A DNA stretch of 64,000 bases from Tilletiaria anomala UBC 951 (taxonomy: Eukaryota > Basidiomycota > Exobasidiomycetes > Georgefischeriales > Tilletiariaceae), in the NCBI RefSeq assembly GCF_000711695.1, contig NW_013546991.1, positions 1 through 64,000 of the forward strand, read 5' to 3'. The translations under genes and the position numbers were made by a program. Of this stretch, positions 11,997 through 23,728 are shown in pieces. Under the pieces are notes generated by a model, which saw only the letters and a program-made list of their open reading frames with translations, did no database searches and had not been told where the DNA came from. Numbering within the stretch: the first letter of the stretch is position 1; every line of letters starts with the position of its first letter.

Positions 11997-14900
11997 TCAA
12001 TGCACGTCGCCGTTGACGAACTCCTGCTTGTAATTCACGCCCCGGGCGGCCCACATCTCCTGCCGCTCGATCGCAAGCTGCTTTGCCCATCGGCGCTGGC
12101 GCGGGTGCGAAATAAGGTTGATCGAGTTGCCAAAGAACGGCTGCAGATCTCGGATGTCGTATTCTATCGAGCAGCACGCAGGTGTGAGCGAGAGCGGCGG
12201 CCCGGGAGGGGGAGGGTTGGAGTCAGCGCAGCTGTTCAAGACACCAGAGCTATACCAACATCGCTGCGGGGCAGGGAAGCGAAGGGGACATTCACCTCTT
12301 TCATACTCGAGCGCCTGCAAACAAAGCTCGAAGCGATCCAGATCCTTGACCAGCTTGCTCTCCTTCGTAATCCGGTCCTCATACTCCTGCCACAACTTCT
12401 CGATCCGCAGCGCCGCAGGCGATGACTCGAGCAAATCATGCACGTAGTAATCGATTGCCTCGCGCTCCCGCCGCAGCTTCTCCTCCTTCGGCACGTCATC
12501 CAACGGCGTCAGGTCGCCCACCTCTGCTTCGGCAAGGTCGTGGACAAGCGCAAGCATCACGCACTTTCCAATGTCAATGTCGTCCGCAGGGCACAGCATT
12601 GCGAGCAGCGCCATCCGGTACATGTGGTCCGCGATCGACTCAGGCCTCTTCACTCGGTGGTGCAGCCAGCCGGTGCGTTTGTTGAGCTTGAGCATCTGCA
12701 GCCGGTGCATGAACTTGAGCGTCTTCTCGATATCTTCGCTTTCCTCCTCCCCTTTCTCCGAGACGGCGAAGCTTTTGTCCGGTTCAACATCGAACAGCTT
12801 CAGCGCCTTGGGCATGTGTGCTGGATCAGGCTGCAGCACGGTCGAAGACGAGGTTGGTGGCGGCGGGGGCACGTATTCCGGGCGAGGAGATCGCCGAGGC
12901 GAAGAAGAGGCACTCCCAGCGCCAGCCTGGATTCCGGCAAGGATCGCCACCGGTGCCTTGAGAGACGGCACGCTACTTTTCACCTCTGGGTCAACGCCGG
13001 AGGCCAGACAAGCACCTTGTGCGGTCAGCTGACCGAATGCAAAGCCTTTTTGAGATACGCTGCCGGGTAGCACCTGATCTGTGGCGTTTTTGACCATAGA
13101 GCGCGAATGCTCGGCTTGAGCCTGTTTGTCAGCCATGCGCTGAGCAATGCTGGCTTCCACTTGCCCCGCTCGCAGCGATCGAGGGCTCTCGTCCTCGATG
13201 CTCGGCAGCGAAGGCGCGCCTGCGGCGGATGGTTTGTCAATATGGGCTCTTCGCATCGCCTTCCGCAACGAAGGCACCATCATGCGTTCGTTACAAGGCA
13301 GGGACGTCTTTGGCTCCCTGTCAAAGCCAGAAGAACCATCGCGGATAATTGACGAGAAGCCAATGCCGCTCATCATCTGGATCGCACAACTGCCAGGCGA
13401 AGCCTCATCACCACTTGGCACTGAGTACGATACGTCTTCGTCCCCCTCCTCTTGCGCTCTCCGAGCCGCCTCTACCTCCTTTGCTTGCACACGATCTTTC
13501 CAAGCTGCCCACTTTTCTTCCTCTTCGTCGTTGAGTTCAAATTTAGCAACTTTACGACTCTTGCCCTTCTTCCAAAAGTCACGATGCGAGGGTGCGTGCG
13601 GAGCAAGCAGACCGCTCAATCGAGCTTCTGCATCCCCAATTGAAATATGTCCTTTGCTTGTGATGTTGCCTCTTTCCGTCTCTCGCCGCGGGCCGTCGTT
13701 CGCAGCGATCTGCAGGTTATGCAAAGCGACGCGCTTCGAGCTTTCGGAAGCAGAGTGTCGCGTGTGAAAGTCTTCGATGCGGAGAGAGCTCGGATCGAAG
13801 TTGGGCTCGGACCATTGCTGTTCCAGCGTAAGCTGGTGGGTCTCGCCGGCTGCAAGAGCTAATAGAGATCCTCCCATGGCTAGTGAGGCGGAGATGCTGG
13901 CAGGTTTCCCCTCCATGGATGCTGCTAGTGAAGGCTCGGCATCAGAAGATGAGGGATAGTCTTCAACAGCTTCATCCACCAAATCTTCCCCGAGCTTGCC
14001 TTCCTCAGCTGCGGCCTCTTCGCGCTCCACTTCTTCGTCAATCTCGAACACCGCGTCTAAAAACCAGGTAAAAAGTGTCAGGCCAAACGTTGACAGCTGT
14101 GTCGACTTCTCACTCACTGTCACTTTCGTCCACCAGCAACTCATTAACAATCTCTCCCTCCTCCTGCTGCTCATCTTCATCGACCGTGGGCGCCTGCACG
14201 TTCTCGGTCGTTTCCGCAAAAGCGACGCTTTTCCTGTGCTGCTGATCTTTAGCGCCACCCTTCTCAGCATTGTCCCGCGCCCTGCGCGTCGCCGGCTTGA
14301 GCGGTTCGGTGCCGCTGGGTGGCGGATCCCGCGGTTTGAGCACAATCTCGCCCGCTTGGCCCGCCTGCTTTTCCGTTTCGACATCTGCGATGCTCAGCTG
14401 AGCTTGACTCGGAGTGGTTTTCGACCCAAGGTGCGCCGAGCCTGGCGCGAACGTGGGTCCGCTCTCTTTCGCTTTGTGCTGCTGCTCGCTAGCCACATGG
14501 TGCAACTCAAGGGGTCTGGCGCTCCTCCCTCGCCCCCGCTCATCGCGACCCCGATCACGACCTCGGCCGCGTTCATCCTCCCCACCCTCGTCCTCCACTT
14601 CGCTGCTGTCCTCGCTATTGACGACAGAATTGACTTCCGAGTTCATCGCCGAATGGTCGCCCTCTGGGTATCGCTCCCTCAATCTCTTCTTTGCTGCCCA
14701 ATCCTCAGCTGTGATCGTTGGTTGCATTGGCGGATCTCGGCCGCGCATCGCGAAGGAGGCAGAGAGGGCGCTTAAAGAAGAAACGGTTTGTATGCTAGTA
14801 TGAGAGGAAGAGGCGGCATTAGCGCTGACCCCGTTGATCGCCCTTGCTCCTGCTGCCATGGGAGGGTTCCGACGTGGGAACACCGGCGCAGATGGCTGAA

Positions 14901-16347
14901 TTGAAGTGTGCCCGGCGGGATCGTCGGATCGGGTGCGCCCCATTGCTGTGCCACCGATCTCATGGGGCGTGGGCGCGAAGTTGCCGCGCGATGATACCAT
15001 ACTGTGATCTTGGAGCACAGAGTGGGAAGGTGTCGCTGGATTCCCAGTCACAGTCGTGATGCTCTCATTGCTTCGCCGCCGACCAAGGCCGTGAGACTTT
15101 TCGAGAGTCCAGTGTGCTTGTTTGAAGCTACTTGGGGCCGAAGTACCCGCATCCGCCCTACCCTCCGCTTCTGCCATCAAGACCTTGCCTTGTAGCTGGG
15201 CCTGTGCTTGCATCCTCTGCAACACGTCGGCATGCTTTGCAATTAACGCTTGGATCTCCCGATCAGCCTCCGCCCGAGCCTGCTTTAATCGCTTAAGAGC
15301 GCGGCTCTCAAGCTGCGAGCTGAAGTCATTCTGATAACGAAAGATCTGGGCGGTAGGTGAGGCAGCAGATGCCCTTGTTGGGCTTTTGTACCTGGCGGAT
15401 AGCGAGCTTGGCACCCCTGGAGCCGTGCTGAGACTTGGCGATGCTGGTGGAGAGTGCAGCAGTGAAGATGGAACTGGAGGCAGGCCGGAACTTGGCGTTG
15501 TAAATATTTTTACTGTTGCGGGGCTTATCTTCGAGCTCGAAGAGCGTCGCGCTCGCGAGCGTCCCCGTCCCAGAGGTAACTCCTCCTCTGGCTCCTCCTC
15601 GCCATCTTGCTCTGTCCTCGCTAGCGCCTCTTCCGACTGCGGTGCCAAGCAGATACCATAGATTGGCGAGTATAGGGAGGATTCCGTTGCTTGTAAAATC
15701 CCTTGCCCATCAAGACAGCCCGGTAAGATCCATACATGCCCGTCTGCCGGCTTGATGATCGCTGCAGATAGAGCGGCTGCCTCGCGCTCCTGGTCCTCCC
15801 TTTCTCTCGATGAGGAATTGGCAGATCCGACACTGGATTTCCGAAAAGGCGCCGCAGATGGGCTGATCGCAGGAGCTTGGTGTGGGTCTGCCTTCGACGA
15901 GCTGCTCTCTTGCAATATTGAACTGGAAGCGACCTGAAAGCCAAGAAGTCGACTCGGCCCTGAGCTTGCAACTTTGCGCACAGCATATATGATGGTATCG
16001 CAATGCTTGCACTTGAGCGCAGGACATGTTTGGCCTTTGATGCTGATGGACTCCCGCAACACTAGGGATGGATAAGACTGTTGTGACAAATGCGACGTTG
16101 AGAGGCAGATCAGTTGGAGCAAGACGGACAATCAGGGCCTCCTAGCATAACCCACCACCTGGAAGCTCTCTGAGTCGACTGCGAACAGCTGTGCCATTCC
16201 TGCTACGCCACCCTGAGAAGATATGCTGGCTTCTCCGACAGGAAGCCCCTGAGTGGCGAGTTGAACATTAAGGCAGAGACAACCATACTGCGGGCTTTGG
16301 GATGCGGTGGACTTTGAAGTCGACGCGATAAGTTCGTCCGAGGCCAT
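11997..16347 (-). CDS. Very long protein ending in an HD-domain 5'-deoxynucleotidase (4 exons, 1359 aa)
   Basis: Exons (minus): 16347-16156, 16077-14118, 14056-12296, 12163-11997; the sum is divisible by three. Residues from about 1158 to the end match the HDDC2/YfbR family, which dephosphorylates deoxynucleoside 5'-monophosphates: the metal residues are in ADHMYRM, LVHDLAE and VKDLDRFE, and PKEEKLRREREA is also typical. The N-terminal 1,150 residues are not recognised: a CLCLNV...CKHC cysteine arrangement near the start, a helical stretch with many Lys/Arg/Glu at about 15350-15200, then acidic and Ser/Pro-rich disorder. No stop separates this part from the HD part, so I annotate one gene. 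The alternative is two genes, with the HD enzyme starting at the ATG at 12815 (usual family length about 200 aa) and a hidden terminator upstream. Confidence 0.6.
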
Positions 16348-16715
16348 GTCGCCCGCTGCTCGTTTGCCTTGGCTCAGCGTCAGGCTTGGCTTGACAGCCG
16401 CGCAATGGCCTTAGCAACCTTGAATGCAGCTGAGCACTGGCTTCTGGGTCCCCGATGATGCATGTAGCAACTTGTCAGTGAGGTGCGTAGAAGAGAAAAG
16501 AGTGTAGATTCGCTTCTGCTTTTGGTCACATCAGCGTTGACCGACTCTCTCACCTCTCATCTCCACGCTCCACACAGCGGCGCCATTTTTTCTTAGTAGC
16601 CAACCCTTACATGAATGGCGACCTCTGAAAAGCGAAATCACAGAACCAACAGCCACCACACAAATCAAACTATAACGCACTGATTGGATATATAGTCTAT
16701 GTGCAGGTCAATAGA
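16348..16715. other. Intergenic stretch, tandem minus-strand genes
   Basis: 3' flank of the Ser-rich gene and promoter of the HD-fusion gene. AT-richer than its neighbours around 16640-16700; nothing else seen. Confidence 0.5.
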
Positions 16716-19700
16716 TTACAAGCAGAGTGCAGCACGATGGCTGCCGCTGGCAAAACCAACGTACGAGTCCTTGCCGCGCCAGAATCCATCGCAGCTCGGG
16801 CTATTCTCATCTTCAGAGTCGAGCGTGCCCATCGAGTCACTGCGGAGTAGCAGGCTAGCATTCGTGATCTCCGCTGCCGCAGTGTCGATCGCCTCCTTCT
16901 TCATATTAGGCCCTGGAAGAAGGGACGCTAGGCGCATGCGGAGGTCGGCAGCGTCGAGAGCGTGCGGTGCCGGAATCTCTCGGTGCGCCGGAGGCGTCGG
17001 CAAGTCCATGTCCGGCTCGGTGCGAGCTTCAGACTTCGAAGCCGAGCTCTGACTGTATTCGGAACCCGATTCGGAGGATTGCCTGAGCAATGAAGCAACC
17101 AGTGTAGAAGCGAGGATGCCCTCTTCGGTTGTTGCGTCTGTTCGCGCAGCGTTCGCGTTCGCGTCGATACTCTCGGTCATTTCTTCCGTCGAGGAGATCG
17201 TCGAGTTGCGCTTCTGCGGGGACTCGCAGCTCCTTTCAGTAATGATGCTGAGCGACGGGTCCTTCATCACTGGACTCTGCGGCATGCTGGACGAAGGAAG
17301 CAGGCGTTGAAAGCCCGGAATGACGGAGATGGCACCGCGGCGCGGCGAGCAAGGCGGAAGCGGATCCCGTTCTCCGGGACCGCGCCGTGCATTTTTCGCA
17401 ACACTTGCGGTAGGAGAACGGCTCGGGGGCAATGCTTCCTGGGGAACTTTTGGCTGCAGCTCTCCTACGCTTCGAGCTGCACGTAACTTCTCCAGGCGAT
17501 GCTTCGCCAGAGGGATACGAGAAGGCGTCACAGGCAACTTGCGCGCGTGCTGCTGAGACACGCCAGTGTCGGCAGAGGCCAGGACGGGCTTGACCGCCTG
17601 CCGACCTCGTCGTTCTGCCAGCGTGGGCTTTGCCGGCAGCTTGGTTGGCAGCTTAGCACCAAGGTCGATACCGAGACGTTTCTCGAGCGACTTCCAGAGT
17701 TCACTGGCTTCGTCATCGGTGCGCAAGCTGCGATCATCCTCTTCATCTGAACCCGTGTGCGATGCTTGTCGCGGCGCACGCGCAGGCTTGGCTGAGGCAG
17801 TGGCCAAGGTGCGGTTAGTATGGGCTTTGAGCGGTGCTGTGGCGGTCTTAGATGGTTGTTGAGCCGCTGTGCAAGTCGTCTTGATCGCCGTCTTGCGCAA
17901 GGGGCTGCGCTGTCCAGAGGTATCGCGCGCGATCCTCAGTGGGTGGGCGCCAGCCTGGGCCTGAGTCTGGGGAGCTGAACGAGCCGAAGATGTCGCTTTG
18001 CAAGGAGTACCTCGAGATTGTAGTGTTGCAGCCTTGGAAGGGGCAGGTCGAGCAGGCGCCGTGTTGAGCCCCGCGTGCGGAGGGGATGAGCGAATTCCCA
18101 GCGGGCCTGTTGGGGCGGAAGCAGATGTTGATAGTGAAACAGCTGCTTCATGCATGCGATATCGCGCAGGCGTTGCAGCAACAGCAGTAGGCAGAGAACA
18201 AGTCCTATACTGCGGCCAAGTCTCTGCGACCGCAGCTTTAGGTGCAGGTGCTGCCCAGCTGGTGCGATCAGCATTCTGTATTGGTAGTTGAGCAGCCGCC
18301 ATAGCAGAACAAGGCGGCCTCTGCTGTTGCTGCTGTTGCTCCTTTAGCCGATCGACATTCCGCTGGAGGGCGTCCGCGCGTAGCAATGCTCTCGCCTCTC
18401 CGGATGGAGCAGCAGCAGCAGCGCCGCGCGCAGGTGATGCGAGGAACGCTGCTGCAGGCTGCGGGCGAGGTGGCACCTGAAGTGCCGCGGAGCGAACCGC
18501 GTCGGCGTACGACTTCATCGGCGCGTACTTGCTCATGCTTGTCTTTGAAGACTGCAATCGCCATGAGAACCAGTCGAAGTCAGCTGGGGTCAAGTATGGA
18601 CAGGGACACAGCCATCACTTACCTTAGTGTTCTTACTGGCATCACTGGATTTCCTACTGACGCAGACACTCGGTGGAGCACTGGCGCTCCCCGACGAGTC
18701 GCGCCTGAATTCAGCGCAGATGGCATAGCGACTGTCGCTGCTCTGGCTCGCGCTGCCGAGCGCTCGGCTGAGCTCTTGCGCTGCGGTCAGCGCGATGCGG
18801 CGGTACGAGTGGCCTGTGCTGCGCGACGAGGCTGAGACTGATGACGATGAATATGAAGATGCCGATGCGCGGGAGTGCTGCGTGTGCCGAGAGGACGCAG
18901 AGGTGATGGACGATGAAGATGCTCCCGATCGTAGCGCCCGCTTCCTGCCTTGTGAGCCAGAAATAGGCTGGTAGGCAGACAAGCTAGCTTTGGATGAGCT
19001 AGAATGCTGCGTCGAGCGGCTGCCGCTCTTGGGGCGCGACATCTCAACCGCCGCGACCGAGTTGGATGCGGGTTGCTGCGGATGCAGAAATGCAGAGCGG
19101 TCGCTGCGCCTGAGCGAGCTGGTTTGCCTCTGCTCACCGGCAAACTGTCGGCGCTGCGATCCCGCAGATTGCGCTACGCCGCCTCGCGGCCCACGAGCTG
19201 CACTCCACGGTTCTGATGGCATGGCGTGTCCGTGCGGCACCGGCGGCGCGGAGGCCGCTGCGACTGAATCAGACGCAGGGCCTTTCCGGCCGTTGCGCAT
19301 CTTATACAGCAAGCTCTGCGTCCTGCTGGTCGCCTCAGTCCGAGGCGAGCTTGGCGCGTCTTGAACATGCCCCTGCGCCGGATCGTCACTCAACGAGCTG
19401 CCGCGTGCACGCCTCTGCAAGCGGCGACCGTGCTGCTGCTGCTGGCTTTTCGAAGCAACATCCCCATTTCTCTTTACTTCCCTGCTTTCGAGCTGGTTGT
19501 GCGAGAACGCAGCAGCATACTTGAAAGCAGCGGCGATTTTGAGCATCGGGCTCGATTGCGCACGTTGCCCTTGTCCCTGTTTCTGCTCCTGGCGCTGCAC
19601 GGACTGGATCAGCCGCGGCTCTGCGCCGCATGCACCACCGCTGGCGTCGTCGCTGCCAGAGCAAGACCTGGAGATGCACGCGGGGGCGAGCATGCCGGGC

Positions 19701-20875
19701 TTCAAGACAATGTTGGCGCTCGCGGCGGGGTATTGGCGTACGAACGCCTGTGGGTGTGGAGCGGAGGGTAACGAGGACAATGACAGCGACGGGGGCGACG
19801 ACGAGATGGCTCCCCTGAATGGGGCTGCGGAAACCTCGCTGCCGTCCGCGGCCATGAAGGAGCGCGTGAGCGGCGAAGGCGGCAGGCTCCTTCGGTGGCT
19901 GTTCGGTGCGATCGCTGTCGTCGGGTACCTGGCGTATTGCTGCATCGGCATTCCGGGCTGAGGTAATGACGGCGGCGCTTGGACTGGTGCGCTCCATCGC
20001 CAGTGCCGCAGGCGGTCTTGCTGCGCTTGGATCAGCGACGGCGACATGCCGGAGCGCGGGTCGTACTGGTCAAGACGAGCCGTGGCAGCGCTGACTGTGC
20101 GCATCTGGCGGGCATGCTGCGGCTGCGCGTAGTCCGTCGCCGCCGGCTGAGCGGGCGGGCCAGCCAGGAGGTGGGGGCTGCTCGCAGCAAGTGGCGCAGG
20201 CAGACGCAGAGGCGTCCGCCGCGCATCTGGCGTGCTCAGCGGTCGCATGCGCGGCAGGGCTAAGGGCGATAGCGCCGGGCCTCCCTGGAAGGCGGGAGCT
20301 GCCGAGCTGGGCGCCGGGCCAGGGAGGATTCGCGCGGCGGGCGGTGTTGTCGCTAGGGGGCGTATTGCTGCAGGTGGCGCAGGTGCCACTGCATAGTGGG
20401 TAAATGTCAAGGCTGGCGATGGGGATGGAGAGGAAGGGAAGAGCTCTGGTGTTAGTTGATAGCCGCCGAAGCCGTCCGGGACTGGCGCAGATGCAGAGCT
20501 CAAAGCCCCCTTGTCCGCGGGTGAGAATGTCCTGAGCTCCGACACAGGTGGGATCTTTGGCCCGTCTCCGCTTCCTGTATCTCTGTGGTCTTGGTCCTCA
20601 GCGCCCAATGAGTCCTTCTGCCGGCCCACGGGCGCGGAACACTTCCGAAAGCCATACAGCCCCCACGCGTCCTCTGGTTTGACGTCCTGCGTCCGGCGGA
20701 TGCCCTGCCTGGCCAGGTGTTCCAGCACGCCTCCACTCCTACTCGTCGCGTTGGAAGTGGATGCAGACTCGGATGCTACCCGCACATGCGAAGTGAGAGC
20801 GTGCGGCCGCCTCGGTGAGTGTACGCGCAGGCGTGTGCTGAGTGACGAAGCAGGAGCCGAAGATGATTGCGACAT
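16716..20875 (-). CDS. Unrecognised long Ser/Ala/Pro/Gln-rich protein (2 exons, 1359 aa)
   Basis: Exons 20875-18623 and 18542-16716 are joined by a GTAAGT donor and a TTCAAAG acceptor in phase 0. I do not recognise a family. Most of the protein is low-complexity and probably disordered, with many Ser/Pro phosphorylation-like sites, short poly-Gln runs and Ser/Arg-rich stretches. More ordered-looking pieces are an N-terminal segment around LARQGIRRTQDVKPEDAWGLYGF, a helical LKEQQQQQQ stretch, and a C-terminal DAADLRMRLASLLPGPN helix followed by an acidic tail. No signal peptide or membrane span. It is divergent from the aldolase gene. Composition suggests a regulatory or scaffold protein, but I assign no function. 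Confidence 0.7.
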
Positions 20876-22023
20876 GCTCGTTCTGGATGTGTATTGTGAG
20901 GATGAGTCGGAGGAATGACTCGTCCTCGATCTTTTTGAGGGTTGGGTCCGTCCAGCGGACGATTTGAGGCCGGATCAAAGGAGTGTGTGCAACGTGATTG
21001 GTTGAGCCTCGAGCAGTACCAAGTGCCAAGGGACGGGACTTTGCGCCCTGACGGGTCTGCTGAATCCGAGCCCGTAGATGGGGGGTTAGGAGGATGCTGT
21101 CAAGCAAGGAGCGCAAAGACCCAAAAGAAAGGAGCGTAGCTTTGATGCTGATGGTGGTGGATGGTGAAGCTGAACGAAGCGAGCAACAAGGGAGGGGGGG
21201 GGCAGGAACTTGCTTGGCACACGGTCGCTGCTGGCACTAGGTATGACGCTATGCAGGACCCTGATGGCGATCGATCTTTGGCCAAGCTGACTGGAGTGAT
21301 GGCTGTTAGTCGACCCCGGTGGCACGCATCTTATCAACGCAGCAGAGCGTGCGCAGGTGCAGACGCCTCAAATGCTTGTTTCCTGCGTCTGTACGACGAG
21401 ATGTGCGCCAGCGCGTGCGGGATGGTTGGCTCGAATGAGTCCTCCAGGGACTATCTCTGTGCTCGGCTGACCAGCAGCACGTTTTGACGAAGATGGAGGG
21501 GAGCAGCAGAATATCTCGCAAGGCCAGCCTGCGCGATGAACGATCTCCCAGCCGGCTGCGACGAGATGGAATGGTCGGCTGGCTGTATATGCCAACCTCG
21601 GCGTGTGGTGATAGCAGCAGCAATGGATGGAACATCTACTCTGTTCCAGTCGATCACTATCGCCCACAGTCAGCCGACTGGTGCCGTGCCGAGCAGATTA
21701 GACAGCCGGCCGAGCGCTTCCACTCTCTCGGCCGAGAATTGATTGTCAATCGAGCAAGTATCACAACCCTACCTTTAGTTCCACTCTTCAGACATGTATT
21801 TGTCGCCCATTCGGCTTTCTTGGCAAGAGACAGCCTGGGTAGAGCGGCAACTTCTCCAACGTCTGCTCCATCATCCGATACCCCCGAATCGAGCGCGGCT
21901 CTTCCCAGTCGACGTGCGTCGCCGGGTAGTTGGAAATTCAGAGCCAGAGGCAGAGCCACGCCATCTTCATATCCAAGCCAAAGCTCCAGGCCTTTGCGTC
22001 AAATTTTTATTTTATTTTTTACA
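20876..22023. other. 1.1 kb divergent intergenic region
   Basis: Lies between the start of the Ser-rich gene and the start of deoxyribose-phosphate aldolase. Open frames here are short and lack motifs. A T-rich tract (about 22004-22020) directly precedes the aldolase ATG. Nothing else can be named. Confidence 0.5.
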
Positions 22024-22945
22024 ATGACCTTTCAAGCGCCACTGCCGGCACACGTCGCAGCGCCCTCGACACTGGACGTGGACATCGGCTCGCTCACGGC
22101 GCTCGCGTTGCACACGCAGCCCTTGCCCGCGCTGTACCCTGTGCCGGTACTGCTGCAGGCGCTCGTCAGCGGCAGTGGTAGCGCCGTGGCGGCGCTCATC
22201 GATCACACGCTGCTGGCGCCCTCGTCGTCGCTGAGCGCGATCGATGCCGTGTGCGCCGACGCTGTCGCGTGCGGCGCCAAGACTGTGTGCGTGAACAGCA
22301 GCGTCGTCTCGCATGCCGTGCAGGCGCTGAAAGGCAGTGCTGTCTCCCCGATCGCCGTCGTTGGATTCCCGTTCGGCGCCGGCAACACCGCGGGGAAGGT
22401 CGCGGAGACGGTGCAGGCCGTCAAAGACGGCGCGAAAGAGATTGACATGGTACGTACGTGTGGCGCACCGCATTCACCTCAACCGGAGACTTGGCAAACT
22501 GATGCCATCTGAGAAGGTGCAAAACATCGGCCTGCTCAAGTCTGGCCTTTACGCAGCCGTCTGGGCAGATATTGCATCCGTCGTGCACGCCGCGGCGGGA
22601 AGCCCAGTCAAAGTGATCCTCGAGACAGCGCAGCTGACACCGCTCGAGATCGCCATCAGCTCGTACATCGCTGTCGGCGCTGGCGCGCGCTTCCTCAAGA
22701 CGTCCACAGGGTACGGCGGCTGTGGCGCCAAGGCGGAGGACGTGCGGCTTATGTACGAGATCGCGCAGCGCTACGGAAACGGCAAGGTCGAGGTCAAAGC
22801 GAGCGGAGGCATCCGGAGCTTCGAGACGGTCAAAACGATGGTTGCGCATGGTGCGACCAGGGTCGGCGCGAGCGGGACCAAGGCAATTGTTGCAGAGGCC
22901 AACGGAGGAGAAGCCTCCCAGCTAGCTGCCGCAGGGTCATACTGA
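22024..22945 (+). CDS. DERA: Deoxyribose-phosphate aldolase (2 exons, 284 aa)
   Basis: Class I aldolase that splits 2-deoxyribose 5-phosphate into glyceraldehyde 3-phosphate and acetaldehyde, the end step of deoxynucleoside breakdown; cytosolic. Exons 22024-22449 and 22517-22945. All family motifs are present: IDHTLL near residue 60, VGFPFGAGNT, the catalytic aspartate in KEIDMV, the Schiff-base lysine in FLKTSTG and the second lysine in VKASGGIR. An N-terminal extension of about 55 residues precedes the barrel. The intron splits the gene directly after EIDM. The HD-domain deoxynucleotidase 6 kb away would supply an earlier step of the same pathway; that link is inferred. Confidence 0.95.
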
Positions 22946-23728
22946 AATTATCCGGCATAGACTTGCAATACATTTTATTTCCAGACAACCATCTAGGGGA
23001 TGCCAGGTATTCCATTCGGATTGCAGTCATTGCGCCTTTCCTTCCAATCAGCTGACTCGATTCTCAGAAACGAGGCAAGGCAGTCGCTGTCACCTCCTTT
23101 CCACTCCGTCGAAGCTGGAGGCGGGCTTGATATATGGAAGCGCTGACCCCGATGCCAATGAGGTTCAGAACGGTGCGCCGCGATTTGCTAGTTTCTGCTT
23201 CTATAACGCCTGACGCTGCGAATCGCCGAGAAAATTTTTCCAGTCTCCTTAAGAGCCTCCTGGAGCACGGTCTTGCTCGGAGCCGTGCGGGGCACCCGGC
23301 AAGTGGGGAGGGAGCAGCGAACAGCATGGGCCCGTTGCGCGCAATGGCGTTTCGGTAGACCTGTGCATCCTGGAAGCTGGACATGAACGTGACGGCTTTG
23401 CGTGCCCTCCGTGGCATCGACCGTCAGTGGTCTGGTGGAAGAGCGCGCATTGGAGCAAGTGCTTGGTTCACCCGCTGACCGACCAGGAGGCAGATGTCAC
23501 ACGCCACGCAGGTTTTCGTAGAAACGGCCACCTCACTCTGGGCTCAGCCTTCTGCCTGCCTGTATCTAGCTCACAAAAGTCCGAGAGCTACGATTACAAA
23601 GAGGAAAAAAGAGAGAGGGAACCCCTTCCCTAGCTTCATGCTATTCCTACGCCTGGCGCACGTGGTCTGCTCTGCTCTGTCCTCCACGCAGCATCCCGTA
23701 CCTCTCTCCAGTCGAACGTAAGAATGAA
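22946..23728. other. Convergent 0.8 kb stretch between aldolase and RRM gene
   Basis: Contains one weak small open frame (23064-23417, minus, listed separately). Otherwise no coding signal or repeat is seen. Confidence 0.4.
23064..23417 (-). CDS. Possible small basic protein (117 aa), doubtful
   Basis: A single ATG-initiated frame, basic throughout, with an Ala/Gly-rich middle and a short hydrophobic stretch near LNLIGIGVSASIY that could be a membrane anchor. No family is recognised. A second overlapping minus frame (around 23230-23310) reads equally well, which argues against either being real. I keep it only as a candidate because the gap is otherwise empty. Confidence 0.2.
   Translation of the reverse strand: MPRRARKAVTFMSSFQDAQVYRNAIARNGPMLFAAPSPLAGCPARLRARPCSRRLLRRLEKFSRRFAASGVIEAETSKSRRTVLNLIGIGVSASIYQARLQLRRSGKEVTATALPRF

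Noticed and set aside
14110-16131. Stand-alone gene ending at the stop at 14110
   Set aside because: A GTGAGT donor at 14117 and an acceptor before 14056 continue the frame into the next exon, with consistent phase.
19386-19997. Alternative minus frame within the Ser-rich gene
   Set aside because: Shadow of the long frame 20875-18623; rich in Arg and Gln from shifted Ser/Ala codons.
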